Shown here: positions 48,371-56,863 of the stretch, piece after piece
Position numbering within the stretch: position 1 is the first letter of the stretch
Layout: each line of letters opens with the position of its first letter
From: Actinomycetospora sp. NBRC 106378
GTDB lineage: Bacteria; Actinomycetota; Actinomycetes; Mycobacteriales; Pseudonocardiaceae
Assembly (NCBI RefSeq): GCF_030269685.1
Contig: NZ_BSTT01000007.1
Location: forward strand, 1-64,000
Direction of reading: 5' to 3'
DNA: 64,000 nucleotides
Position numbers and translations under genes: made by a program
Notes under the pieces: generated by a model
Databases searched by the model: none
The model's input: the letters and a program-made list of their open reading frames with translations, nothing else
What the model was told of the DNA's origin: nothing

Positions 48371-48527
48371 TCCGTGCGCGTGCGGTCCACCGGGACGGGC
48401 TCGTGCGGGGTGGCATCCGGCGACTGTCGGACCCCCGGTGCACGATGGTGGAACCGGATGCCCTCGTGGGCGTCCGTCTCTACGGCGTGCCGGCGGGGGC
48501 ACGCGGGGAACGGCTGGGGGTTGTCGC

Positions 48528-49733
48528 ATGGCACTCGGGCGCGCGGTGCTCGGGCTGATGGTGGCGTTCGCGGTGGCGCTGGCCGCGATCACGGTGTGGG
48601 GCACGGTGGAACGGGCGTCGGGTGCGACGTCCGGGGCGTCGGGCGGGACGAGCGCGGCGGAGGCGCCGGAGGCGCCGGCCGCGCCGCAGGCCCAGGTCAC
48701 GCTGAACCCGGCGAACGGGGCGACGGACGTGGCGCCGGCCGCGCCCGCCGTCGTGACGGTCGCGCAGGGACGGCTGACCGACGTCGCGCTGTTGGGCTCC
48801 GACGGCAAGGGCGTCGCCGGTCGGCCGACGCCCGACGGGTGGACCTCGACCGGGACGCTGGCCTACGGGACCACCTACACGTGGAAGGGCCTCGCCGTCG
48901 ACGCGGCGGGGAACCCGACGCCGGTCACCGGGTCGTTCACCACGGTGACGCCGCAGCGCAAGATCGCGGCGAACATCAACATCGCGGACGACGCGACGGT
49001 GGGCGTCGGTGCACCGATCATCGTGCAGTTCGACGGTGACGTCGCGGACAAGGCGGCGGCCCAGCGGGCGCTGACGGTGCGCACCTCGGTGCCCACCGAG
49101 GGGTCCTGGGCGTGGCTGCCCGACACCGAACAGGGCTCGCGGGCGCACTGGCGGCCGAAGGAGTACTGGAAGCCGGGCACGCAGGTCGACGTCGCGGCCG
49201 ATCTCCTCGGGGTGGACGTGGGCGGCGGCACCTGGGGCACGGCGACCGTCACCTCGCACTTCACGATCGGCCGCTCGCAGATCGTCAAGGCGGACGTGAA
49301 CTCGTTCGAGATGGTCGTGGTGCGCGACGGGCAGACCGTGATGACGGTGCCGGCGAGCTACGGGCTGGGCTCCGACCCGAACCGCAACACCACCAACGGG
49401 ATCCACGTGGTCATGAGCAAGCAGCAGACGGTGCTCATGTCGAACCCGGCCTACGGCTACAACAACGTGCCGGAGCACTGGGCGGTCCGGATCTCGAACA
49501 ACGGCGAGTTCATCCACGCGAACCCGCTCTCCGAAGGGGCCCAGGGGAACGAGAACGTGACCCACGGGTGCGTGAACCTGTCCACGCAGGACGCGGAGAA
49601 CTACTTCAACACCGCGCTGTTCGGCGACCCGGTGGAGGTCACCGGCAGCCCGGTGCCGATGCCGCGGACCGACATCTACGACTGGTCGCTGTCCTGGCAG
49701 GAGTGGCAGTCGCTCTCGGCCCTGCCGACGTAG
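48528..49733 (+). CDS. L,D-transpeptidase with Ig-like domains (mycobacterial Ldt type)
   Basis: 401 aa. N-terminal membrane anchor or signal (VLGLMVAFAVALAAITVWGT), an Ala/Pro/Glu linker, then two Ig-like domains (about 60-140, VTLNPANGATDVAPAAPAVVTVAQGRLTDVALLGSDG; and 150-245, INIADDATVGVGAPIIVQFDGDVADKAAAQRAL) and a YkuD domain (about 250-370) with FEMVVVRDGQTVMTVPASYG, HAN and the catalytic Cys348 in NVTHGCVNLS. A C-terminal WSLSWQEWQSLSALP segment closes the domain as in LdtMt2. It builds 3-3 peptidoglycan crosslinks outside the membrane. ATG at 48528 follows a GGGGG run. A second, small Ldt is at 29.9 kb. Confidence 0.93.
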   Translation: MALGRAVLGLMVAFAVALAAITVWGTVERASGATSGASGGTSAAEAPEAPAAPQAQVTLNPANGATDVAPAAPAVVTVAQGRLTDVALLGSDGKGVAGRPTPDGWTSTGTLAYGTTYTWKGLAVDAAGNPTPVTGSFTTVTPQRKIAANINIADDATVGVGAPIIVQFDGDVADKAAAQRALTVRTSVPTEGSWAWLPDTEQGSRAHWRPKEYWKPGTQVDVAADLLGVDVGGGTWGTATVTSHFTIGRSQIVKADVNSFEMVVVRDGQTVMTVPASYGLGSDPNRNTTNGIHVVMSKQQTVLMSNPAYGYNNVPEHWAVRISNNGEFIHANPLSEGAQGNENVTHGCVNLSTQDAENYFNTALFGDPVEVTGSPVPMPRTDIYDWSLSWQEWQSLSALPT

Positions 49734-49743
49734 CTGTCCCGCT

Positions 49744-49772
49744 GGTGCGCGCCCCGGGTCACGGCGCGCACC
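49744..49772. terminator. Bidirectional terminator
   Basis: GGTGCGCGCC (49744-49753) and GGCGCGCACC (49763-49772) form a perfect 10-bp stem with a 9-nt loop between the convergent L,D-transpeptidase and oxidoreductase genes. Confidence 0.7.
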
Positions 49773-49782
49773 GGCGGCGCCG

Positions 49783-50688
49783 TCAGCCGACGGTGACGAT
49801 CACCTTGCCGGTCGCGTGGCCGCCCTCGACGAGTGCGAGGGCGGCCTCGACCTCCTCGAGGGGACGGACGTCGGTGACGTGCGGGTCGAGGGTGCCGTCG
49901 GCGACCAGTCCGACCAGCCGCTCCAGCACGGCGGTGCTGCGGTCGCGGACGATCTGCTGCCCGCCGAGCTCGGTGGACAGCCCGTAGTCGGCGACCGAGA
50001 TCAGCTTCGACGGGTCGGTCAGCAGCGGGGCGACGGTGCGCAGGGCGTCGCCGCCGACGAGGTCGAACACCCCGTCGACGCCGTCGGGGGCGACCTCGCG
50101 CAGCCGGTCGACCACGCCCTCGCCGTACGCCACGGGGGTGGCGCCGAAGCCGCGGAGCAGGTCGTGCTTGCCCGGGCTCGCCGTCGTCACCACCCGCAGC
50201 CCGCGGGCCGCAGCGAGCTGGATCATCGGGATGCCCACGCCGCCGCCGCCCCCGTTGACGAGCAGGGTGGCGCCCGACGGCAGGCCGAGCTGCTCGAGCG
50301 CGTCCCACGCGGTCCCGGCGGCGACCGGGAGGGCGGCCGCGTCCACGGCGCTGACGGCCGACGGACGGTGCGCCGCGAACCCGGCGGTCACCCGCGCCCG
50401 CGGCGCCCAGCCGCCCTGCATGTCCGGGCACCCGCCGAACACCTCGTCGCCCACGGCGAAGCCGCCGGCGTCCGGGCCCACCTCGAGCACCACCCCCGCG
50501 ACCTCCCGGCCGAGGACGGCGGGCCCGCTGATGCCGTAGGACCCGTCGCGGACCTTCCAGTCCCCCGGGTTCACCCCGGCGGCCCGCACCGCGACGAGCA
50601 GCTCCCCCGCGCCCGGCTTCGGTTCGTCGACCTCCACCCACGCCTGCTGTTCCGGACCACCGACCGCGACGAACCCGTACCCACGCAC
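49783..50688 (-). CDS. Zinc-independent MDR quinone-oxidoreductase-like
   Basis: 301 aa medium-chain dehydrogenase/reductase. GAGELLVAVRAAGVNPGDWKVRDG (QOR-type start), PAVLGREVAGVVLEVGPDAGGFAVGDEVFGG, the NADP loop GATLLVNGGGGGVGIPMIQLAAARGLRVV and the final GHATGKVIVTVG. The structural-zinc cysteines and catalytic zinc ligands of alcohol dehydrogenases are absent, so NADPH:quinone or enoyl reductase activity is likely. GTG start. Divergent from the CtaG-like gene by 38 bp. Confidence 0.88.
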   Translation of the reverse strand: MRGYGFVAVGGPEQQAWVEVDEPKPGAGELLVAVRAAGVNPGDWKVRDGSYGISGPAVLGREVAGVVLEVGPDAGGFAVGDEVFGGCPDMQGGWAPRARVTAGFAAHRPSAVSAVDAAALPVAAGTAWDALEQLGLPSGATLLVNGGGGGVGIPMIQLAAARGLRVVTTASPGKHDLLRGFGATPVAYGEGVVDRLREVAPDGVDGVFDLVGGDALRTVAPLLTDPSKLISVADYGLSTELGGQQIVRDRSTAVLERLVGLVADGTLDPHVTDVRPLEEVEAALALVEGGHATGKVIVTVG

Positions 50689-50726
50689 GGGGCCGCATCC
50701 TGCTCCCGTCGTCGGGCAGGCGCACC

Positions 50727-51683
50727 ATGGACTCCGTGCAGATGCCGATGGGACCGACCCCGGGTCCGGCGTGGGCGGACGTCCTCACCACCTGGTCCCC
50801 CGCGTGGGGTGTGAACGTGGTGCTGCTGGCGCTGGCGGCGCTCTACCTGGTCGCCGCCCGTCGCCACGGCGGGTGGCCCCGGTGGCGGACGGCCTCCTTC
50901 CTCGCCGCGCTCGCGAGCGCCGTCGTGACCTGGAACTCCGGCATCGCCGTGTTCGGGCACGAGGCCTTCGCCGTGCACATGGTCATGCACCTGGCGCTGA
51001 TCATGGTGGTGCCGGCGTTCTGGGTGGCGGCGCACCCGCTGGAGCTGCTGCGCTCGGCGCTGCCGGAGCGGGCGGGCGCCCGGTTCGACACGGCGCTGCA
51101 CTCGCGGGCCTCGCGGGCCCTCTTCTTCCCCGGCACCGCGCTGGTGTTCTACGCGCTGGTGATCGTGCTGACCCACCTGACGTCGTTCATGGAGGCGATG
51201 GCGGGGTCGATGGCCCTGCACCACTCCGAGCAGGCCCTGTACCTGGTGGCGGGCATCCTCTTCTTCCACGTCGCGATCGGCGTGGACCTGATGCCGAACC
51301 GGCCGGCCTACTTCGTGCGCTACGTGCTCATGGCGCTGGCGATGGGGGTCGACACGCTCGTGGGCGTCGTGCTCATGCAGGCGCCGGCGACGATGTTCCC
51401 GGCCTACGACCTCGAGGGCGTCCACCTCGGCGGCGCCCTGATGTGGGTGGTCGGTGACGGGCTGATGATGGTGATCATGGTGCTGCTCGGGCGGCTGTGG
51501 GTCACCGACGCCTCCGCGAAGATCGATTTCGGGCCCTGGCTGGAGTCGGCGCGCCGCGACGCGTTCCGGGAGCAGACCGGGGCGGGCTCCGACGGGGACC
51601 CGGACGCCGACCTCGACGACGACGACGAGGCGCTCGCCGCCTACAACCGGATGCTGACCCGCCTCAACCACGGCGAGCACTGA
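50727..51683 (+). CDS. Cytochrome c oxidase assembly protein CtaG (caa3 type)
   Basis: 318 aa with seven predicted membrane helices of the Caa3_CtaG family. Conserved metal-ligand residues appear in FAVHMVMHLALIMVVPAFWVAA, LYLVAGILFFHVAIGVDLMPNRP and the central HHSEQALYL (His cluster that probably binds copper). The protein helps deliver copper to oxidase; in Bacillus CtaG is needed for caa3 oxidase. No oxidase subunit gene is nearby. The last ~50 residues are an acidic tail (GSDGDPDADLDDDDEAL). Confidence 0.9.
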   Translation: MDSVQMPMGPTPGPAWADVLTTWSPAWGVNVVLLALAALYLVAARRHGGWPRWRTASFLAALASAVVTWNSGIAVFGHEAFAVHMVMHLALIMVVPAFWVAAHPLELLRSALPERAGARFDTALHSRASRALFFPGTALVFYALVIVLTHLTSFMEAMAGSMALHHSEQALYLVAGILFFHVAIGVDLMPNRPAYFVRYVLMALAMGVDTLVGVVLMQAPATMFPAYDLEGVHLGGALMWVVGDGLMMVIMVLLGRLWVTDASAKIDFGPWLESARRDAFREQTGAGSDGDPDADLDDDDEALAAYNRMLTRLNHGEH

Positions 51684-51697
51684 CGGGCCGCTCCCCG

Positions 51698-51749
51698 CCG
51701 CGAGGGTGACGCCAGGCAGGTCCGACGGCCCGCCGACCTGCACGGTGTG
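51698..51749 (-). repeat. 52-bp dispersed palindromic repeat, copy 2
   Basis: Inverted relative to 42023-42074 and closely similar, with its own hairpin core GCAGGTC/GACCTGC. It lies 15 nt after the CtaG-like gene. Confidence 0.65.
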
Positions 51750-51867
51750 AGTCTCGCGCCCGGAGCACCCGGTGCGCCGTCGTCCCGCACTGCGGCACAC
51801 GACGCTTCCGCCGCCGGGCCCGTCGTTCGTACCGTGACCGGGACCACCACTTCCCGGGAGGGCAGCC

Positions 51868-53208
51868 GTGCTGACCGCCGAGCAGAACGACGAACTCACC
51901 GCCGTCGAGGCCGGGACCCGCATGGGCGAGGTGCTCCGGCGCTACTGGTACCCCGTGGCCTTCGCGCGGGAGCTCGCCGAGTTCCCCGTCAAGCGGGTCG
52001 AACTGCTGGGCGAGTTCTTCGCCCTGTGGCGCTCGCCGTCGGGGCGGTACGGGATCATCCCCGAGCCGTGTCCGCACCGGAAGGCGTCGATGGCCTACGG
52101 GGTCGTCGAGGAGGACGGGCTGCGCTGCCCGTACCACGGCTGGCGGTTCGACACCGACGGCGCGTGCACCGACCAGCCCGCCGAGAAGGACAACACGAAC
52201 TTCCAGAACCGGGTCCGCGCGACGGCGGGGAAGGTCGAGGAGCTCGGGGGCCTGGTGTGGGCCTACGTCGGCCCGGACCCGGCGCCCCTGCTCCCCCGGT
52301 TCGACGTGTACGTGATGGACGGGTTCCGCGACATCGGCTGGGCCGACCTGCCGTGCAACTACGTGCAGATCATGGAGAACGCGGTCGACCCGCACCACGT
52401 CGAGTACCTGCACGGGCGGTACTTCGAGTTCATCGGCGCGCACGAGGGCTTCACGGCCCCGGCGTCGTTCGGCAAGCAGCACCAGCGGATCGGCTTCGAC
52501 GCGTTCGAGTACGGCATCATCAAGCGCCGCATCCTGGCGGGCGCCTCCGAGGAGAACGACGACTGGAAGGTCGGCCACCCGCTGGTCTTCCCGTACAATA
52601 TGCGGGTCGGGGGCGGCGGCATCCACCAGATGCAGATCCGGGTCCCGATCAACCGGACCACCACCCGGTTCATGCTCTACACCGTCCACGCCCCCGAGGG
52701 CTACGAGCCGCTCGAGCAGCCGGCGATCCCCGACTACGAGATCCCGGTGTTCGACGACCGCGGACGGCACGTCGTCAACTACGTCGAGGGCCAGGACATC
52801 ATGGCCTGGTGCACGCAGGGTCCGATCACGGACCGCACCACGGAGCACCTCGGCCGCTCCGACATCGGGGTCGCGATGCTGCGCAAGATGTTCCGCCAGC
52901 AGATGGTCGCCGTCGAGAACGGCGAGGACCCGCTGGGCACCGTCCGGGAGCCGCACGAGCGGATCGACCTGCCGTGCGAGAAGGACAAGTTCCACGCGGG
53001 CGGGGCGCAGTTCGCGCTCGACTTCTGCGACATGGGCTCGACGCGGTTCTCCCCGATGCTCGACACGATCCGCAAGGTGCACCTGTCGGCCGCCGACCGC
53101 GTGGTGAAGGACAAGGCGGCGGGCCGACCGTCGTTCACCCCGGAGGGCGGCATCGGCAGCGCCACCCTCGAGCCGGGCACCACCGCCCAGGTGGACTCGG
53201 AGAGGTGA
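51868..53208 (+). CDS. Rieske non-heme iron oxygenase, alpha subunit
   Basis: 446 aa, the size of phthalate 4,5-dioxygenase-type (class IA) alpha subunits. The Rieske centre is CPHR (Cys68) and CPYHGW (Cys87); the mononuclear iron facial triad is in ENAVDPHHVEYLHGRYFEF (His pair) with a distal Asp/Glu later. The segment VFPYNMRVGGGGIHQMQIRVPINRTTTRF is typical of single-component-alpha oxygenases (phthalate, vanillate O-demethylase-like). It hydroxylates or demethylates an aromatic acid with electrons from a reductase that is not encoded nearby. GTG start with GGGAGG; its stop overlaps a small zinc-ribbon ORF (GTGA). Confidence 0.92.
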   Translation: MLTAEQNDELTAVEAGTRMGEVLRRYWYPVAFARELAEFPVKRVELLGEFFALWRSPSGRYGIIPEPCPHRKASMAYGVVEEDGLRCPYHGWRFDTDGACTDQPAEKDNTNFQNRVRATAGKVEELGGLVWAYVGPDPAPLLPRFDVYVMDGFRDIGWADLPCNYVQIMENAVDPHHVEYLHGRYFEFIGAHEGFTAPASFGKQHQRIGFDAFEYGIIKRRILAGASEENDDWKVGHPLVFPYNMRVGGGGIHQMQIRVPINRTTTRFMLYTVHAPEGYEPLEQPAIPDYEIPVFDDRGRHVVNYVEGQDIMAWCTQGPITDRTTEHLGRSDIGVAMLRKMFRQQMVAVENGEDPLGTVREPHERIDLPCEKDKFHAGGAQFALDFCDMGSTRFSPMLDTIRKVHLSAADRVVKDKAAGRPSFTPEGGIGSATLEPGTTAQVDSER

Positions 53209-53417
53209 TCGGCGACCGGCGGTTCACCGCGGACGCGGACGCGCACCGCCGGGACCAGCCGCGGTACTGCCCCGCGTGCGCGGCGGCGCTCGATCTCGCC
53301 AGCGAGTTCTGGGAGGGCGACGCGCGCCGGTTCTACTGCTGGTGCGCGGGCTGCGGCTGGACCGGCGAGGTCACGACGACGGGTGCGACCGCGGTGGGGC
53401 ACGAACCGGAGCACTAG
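53205..53417 (+). CDS. Small zinc-ribbon protein coupled to the oxygenase
   Basis: 70 aa. RYCPACAAALDLASEFWEGDARRFYCWCAGCGWTGEV has CPAC and CAGC knuckles 24 residues apart, a compact zinc-ribbon. GTG at 53205 overlaps the oxygenase stop by 4 nt, so it is translated with it. The function is unknown; a small metal protein that assists oxygenase assembly or electron input is a guess. It was found only because of the overlap and the Cys pattern; it is well below the usual annotation cut-off but the coupling supports it. Confidence 0.6.
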   Translation: MIGDRRFTADADAHRRDQPRYCPACAAALDLASEFWEGDARRFYCWCAGCGWTGEVTTTGATAVGHEPEH

Positions 53418-53443
53418 CCGATCACGGGGAGCAGGATGGGACC

Positions 53444-53887
53444 GTGAGCCAGTTCGAACTCGGCACCGACGGTCCCTCCCTGATCCTCGCCGCGGTCGAC
53501 GGCTCGACCACCTCGCTCCGGGCGGGCGCGTACGCCGTGGGCCTCGCGCGGCGCCAGCGCAGCGAGCTCGTCGTCGTCACCGTGACGACGACGCCCGCGC
53601 TCTCCAGCCTGTCCGCGGACGCCGCCACGGTGCTCGCGCAGTCGGCCCACGAGCTCGCGGCCGACCTCCACGAGCAGGCCAAGGAGTACCTGCGCCTGCT
53701 GGAGATGGAGGCGCGCCTGATCACCGTGCACGGCGACCCGTACCTCGAGATCGTGCGCACCGCGGACGACCTGCGGGCCGACGCCGTCGTGGTGGGCGCC
53801 TCGATGAAGGCCGGTCACCGGTTGGTCGGGTCGCTCGCCGGGCGGCTGATCAAGGCCGGGAAGTGGCCGGTCACCGTGGTTCCCTGA
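53444..53887 (+). CDS. Universal stress protein (UspA family)
   Basis: 147 aa single USP domain. SLILAAVDGSTTSLRAGAYAVGLARRQRSELVVVTV opens the fold, and DAVVVGASMKAGHRLVGSLAGRLIKAGKWPVTVVP is the C-terminal nucleotide segment; the canonical G-2x-G-9x-G is altered, so ATP binding may be weak. GTG start. It sits 26 bp after the zinc-ribbon gene on the same strand and overlaps the convergent phosphatase by 17 bp. Confidence 0.88.
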   Translation: MSQFELGTDGPSLILAAVDGSTTSLRAGAYAVGLARRQRSELVVVTVTTTPALSSLSADAATVLAQSAHELAADLHEQAKEYLRLLEMEARLITVHGDPYLEIVRTADDLRADAVVVGASMKAGHRLVGSLAGRLIKAGKWPVTVVP

Positions 53888-54644
53888 CCTCCACCACGAG
53901 CGCGCGGTGGTCGGACACGGTGGTCGGCACGGCCACGGCCGTGACGACGTCGAGGGCCGTCGCGGGCCGCACCAGCACGTGGTCGAGCTGGATGCGCGGG
54001 TCCTCGGTGGGGAACGTCGGCTCCCGCACGAGCGAGCGCCAGTCCGCCAGCACGGCGCGCGGGACCGGACCGGGCAGGTTCAGGTCACCGAGCAGCACCA
54101 CCGGTGGGCGGGCGTCGCGCAGGGCCCGGACGAGGCGCAGGAGCTGCACCACGTTCACGCCGGGCGCGAACGACAGGTGCGTCGCGACCACGGTGCCCAC
54201 CGGCCCGTCGCCCGCGAGTTCGGCGGCCACCGCGACCCGCGGCTCGTCGCGCACCAGGGCCGGGCGGCGGGCGTCGATCAGCAGCGGCAACCGCGCGGGC
54301 GAGGTCCCGAGCGGAATGCGCCGCCAGCGCGCGACGGGGAGCCGGCTGGCGAGGCCGACCCCGTAGGTCGGCTCGGCGTCGGCGTCGCCCACCTCCGCGG
54401 CCCGCCACCGCTCCCCCGGCGTCCCGACGAGGGCAGGCACGAAGCGGGCGTCGACGGCGCCGAGGGCGTGCGCCGCCACCGCCGTCTGGTCGACCCGGCC
54501 GCTGCGGTCCTGCCCCCGGTCGACCTCCTGGAGGGCGAGCACGTCGGCGTCGAGCGACGCGACGGCCGCGACCAGCCGGTCGGGGTCGACGACGCCGTCG
54601 GCCGGGGAGCGGCCGTGCAGCAGGTTGAACGTCGCCAGGCGCAC
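53871..54644 (-). CDS. Endonuclease/exonuclease/phosphatase-family protein
   Basis: 257 aa EEP-fold hydrolase. ATFNLLHG with catalytic Asn, DVLALQEVDRG (Glu metal ligand), VVATHLSF, VVLLGDLNLPG (Asp/Asn), QLDHVLVRP and VSDHRALVVEV (Asp-His pair) are the six conserved boxes. Substrate could be DNA, phospholipid or inositol phosphate. GTG at 54644 gives a proper ribosome site (GGAGG 9 nt upstream); a GTG at 54653 is the alternative. Confidence 0.9.
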   Translation of the reverse strand: MRLATFNLLHGRSPADGVVDPDRLVAAVASLDADVLALQEVDRGQDRSGRVDQTAVAAHALGAVDARFVPALVGTPGERWRAAEVGDADAEPTYGVGLASRLPVARWRRIPLGTSPARLPLLIDARRPALVRDEPRVAVAAELAGDGPVGTVVATHLSFAPGVNVVQLLRLVRALRDARPPVVLLGDLNLPGPVPRAVLADWRSLVREPTFPTEDPRIQLDHVLVRPATALDVVTAVAVPTTVSDHRALVVEVREPR

Positions 54645-54701
54645 GGCACGCACCCTCCCCGATCGGCGCCCGTCACGCCGTGCGGGTGACCCCCAATGGC
54701 G

Positions 54702-55889
54702 TCACCACGTGAGCGGCAGGCTCCGCATCCCGTAGATGAACGTGCCCTCGCGGAAGTCCGCGCGGGCGACGTCGTTGACCGGGGCCAACGTCGGGAAGCG
54801 CCGCAGGAGCGCCGGGAAGGCGGTGGCCATCTCCATCCGCGCGAGCGGGGCGCCGAGGCAGTGGTGGACCCCGTGCCCGAACGCGACGTGGGGTGCGGCG
54901 GCCCGCCCGATGTCGAGCTGGTCGGGATCGTCGGCGAGCGCCCGGTCGCGGTCGGCCGCGGCGAGCTGCACCAGCACCATGTCGCCGGCCGCGATCTGCT
55001 CGCCGCCGACCTCGGTGTCGTCCACGGCGACCCGCGGGACCGCGGCGTGCACGATCGACAGGAACCGCATCAGTTCCTCGACGGCGGGGGCGACGGCGTC
55101 CGGGTCCGCACGGAGCAGCGCGGCCTGGTCGGGGTGGCGCAGCAACGCGAGCGTGCCGAGGGCCAGCATGTTGGCGGTGGTCTCGTGCCCGGCGATGAGG
55201 AGCAGGGACGCGATGCCGATCAGCTCGTCGCGGGTCACGTCGTCACCGTGCTCGCGGACGAGCATGCCGAGCAGGTCGTCGCCCGGGGACGCCACGGCGC
55301 GGTCGACGAGACCGCCCATGTATTCCCGCGACTCGAGCGCGACCTTCCCGCGCTCCGCCATCGGCAGCGTCAGGTCGATCTGCTTCGACGCCCGAGTCTG
55401 GAAGTCGTCCCGGTCGTCGTAGGGCACCCCGAGCAGCTCGCAGATGACGAGGCTGGGGATGGGCAGCGCGAAGTCGGTGACGAGGTCGGCGGGCGGGCCG
55501 GCGGTCGCCATCGCGTCCAGGTGCTCGTCGACGATCTCCTGCACGCGCGGCTGAAGACGGCGGATCCGCCTGACGGTGAACTCGCCCGTGAGCAGGCGAC
55601 GCAGCCGGGTGTGGTCCGGCGGGTCGAGCGCGAGCAGCTGCCCGGCGCGCATCTTCTCGGGGTCGACCCCGGGCATCGGGACGGCGGGGACGCGTTGGTT
55701 GGAGAAGCGGGTGGCGTCGCCGAGCACCTCCCGGGCGTCGTCGTAGCGGGTGACCAGCCAGGCCTCGCGGCCCAGCGAGTCGTGCACCCGCTCCAGGCCC
55801 GGCCGGTCGCGCAGGGCGCTGATCTCCGCAGGTGGGTCGAACTGGTCGCGCTGCACGTGGAGCGGGAGCTCGCTGGCATCGACGGACAC
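54702..55889 (-). CDS. Cytochrome P450 (class I, CYP105/107-like)
   Basis: 395 aa soluble bacterial P450. The oxygen-binding helix is LLLIAGHETTANML, ExxR is EELMRF, PERF-like region is DPDQLDIGR and the heme cysteine is Cys344 in FGHGVHHCLGAPLAR. Length and motifs fit actinomycete CYP105/CYP107-type monooxygenases that oxidise terpenoids, macrolides or xenobiotics. No ferredoxin is adjacent. GTG start with GAGGAG upstream. It could belong to the aromatic-catabolic region, but no coupling is visible. Confidence 0.93.
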   Translation of the reverse strand: MSVDASELPLHVQRDQFDPPAEISALRDRPGLERVHDSLGREAWLVTRYDDAREVLGDATRFSNQRVPAVPMPGVDPEKMRAGQLLALDPPDHTRLRRLLTGEFTVRRIRRLQPRVQEIVDEHLDAMATAGPPADLVTDFALPIPSLVICELLGVPYDDRDDFQTRASKQIDLTLPMAERGKVALESREYMGGLVDRAVASPGDDLLGMLVREHGDDVTRDELIGIASLLLIAGHETTANMLALGTLALLRHPDQAALLRADPDAVAPAVEELMRFLSIVHAAVPRVAVDDTEVGGEQIAAGDMVLVQLAAADRDRALADDPDQLDIGRAAAPHVAFGHGVHHCLGAPLARMEMATAFPALLRRFPTLAPVNDVARADFREGTFIYGMRSLPLTW

Positions 55890-55954
55890 GGTGGTGACTC
55901 CTCACGACGGCGGCACCACCGACGGTAACACCGAAAATGAGAGCGCGCTCCCGC

Positions 55955-56863
55955 TTAGCCGGTCACCAGACGGATCGTCCGCACCTCGTCGCCGTCGTCC
56001 ACCACGGCCGCCCGGCAGAACAGCCGGACGTGGTCCAGCAGGCCGGGCCGACGGCCCGGGTGCCGCGGGAGGCGGTCGGTGGCGGTCCCGACGTCGGGCC
56101 GGGCCGGCTTCGGGCCACGGACCTCCGCGGCCAGCGAGCGGACCCCGGCCCACACCTGCACGGCGCACGCCACCCGCCCCGGCCACACGGCGCTGCCGAC
56201 GACCACGGCGGCCTCGTGCACGGCGATGACGGCGCGGTGGACGTCGTCCTCGGCCAGGCCCGCCGCGCGCGCCGCCGCCTCGACCCGGACACGCAGGCTG
56301 CGCAGGTCGACGGTGCCCCGCACGGCGACCGAGAGGACGCGCACGTCGTCGGGGCGCGGCAGCACCAGCGGGTCGGCGACCCCGTGGAAGCCGGGGTTGA
56401 CCCGGATGCCGTCGGCGTGGAGCAGGCGCGGGTGCGTCGCGCGCAGCGTCGTCACCCGTGCGTCGCGGTCGTCGTGGGCGCACGCGCATACGAGGGTGAC
56501 CGGCAGGTCCGCCGGCAGCCGGTTCACCTCCTCCTCCCCCGCGCGCAGGTCGGTGTCGGCGAGGTCGAACACGGAGTACTGCGCGAGCACCAGACCGCCA
56601 GCCGGGGTCGCCGTGTCGCGGACGTGGGCGAGGAAGCCGTCCGACGGCGCGGTCCGCAGCGCACCCGCCGTCGGGAAGCCGATCGCGACGTCGGGTCCGA
56701 GCGCCTCCACCAGCGCCCGCCGGGTCCGGCGCTCGACGACGGCCGACACGCGGCCGCCCGCCGCGAGGGTCGAGCGGACCCGGGGCAGGACGGCGGCGAC
56801 GAACTCCTCCGACGTCCCGGACAAGTGCCCGAGGTGCTCGAGCCCGGGCGTCGGCGCGCGCAT
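55955..56863 (-). CDS. MEDS-domain sensor with degenerate ATPase half
   Basis: 302 aa. Residues 1 to about 170 are a MEDS (DcmR-sensory) domain (EFVAAVLPRVRSTLAAGGRVSAVVERRTRRALVEAL, VLAQYSVFDL-, ACAHDDRDARVTTLRATHPRLLHADG). The C-terminal part resembles an anti-sigma histidine-kinase-like ATPase (VRVEAAARAAGLAEDDVHRAVIAVHEAAVVVGSAV), but the N-box asparagine and the G boxes are not recognisable, so ATP binding may be lost. ATG shares one nucleotide with the stop of the MEDS-STAS gene. Together they look like a partner-switching pair. Confidence 0.7.
   Translation of the reverse strand: MRAPTPGLEHLGHLSGTSEEFVAAVLPRVRSTLAAGGRVSAVVERRTRRALVEALGPDVAIGFPTAGALRTAPSDGFLAHVRDTATPAGGLVLAQYSVFDLADTDLRAGEEEVNRLPADLPVTLVCACAHDDRDARVTTLRATHPRLLHADGIRVNPGFHGVADPLVLPRPDDVRVLSVAVRGTVDLRSLRVRVEAAARAAGLAEDDVHRAVIAVHEAAVVVGSAVWPGRVACAVQVWAGVRSLAAEVRGPKPARPDVGTATDRLPRHPGRRPGLLDHVRLFCRAAVVDDGDEVRTIRLVTG

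Noticed and set aside
54702..55889. P450 as the CreJ-type partner of the dikinase
   Set aside because: No ferredoxin or reductase alongside and 6 kb of unrelated genes between; similarity of pathway is not evidence enough.
55941..55950. GAGCGCGCTC palindrome between the MEDS gene and the P450
   Set aside because: Only 10 bp and GC-only; such palindromes occur by chance in this composition.
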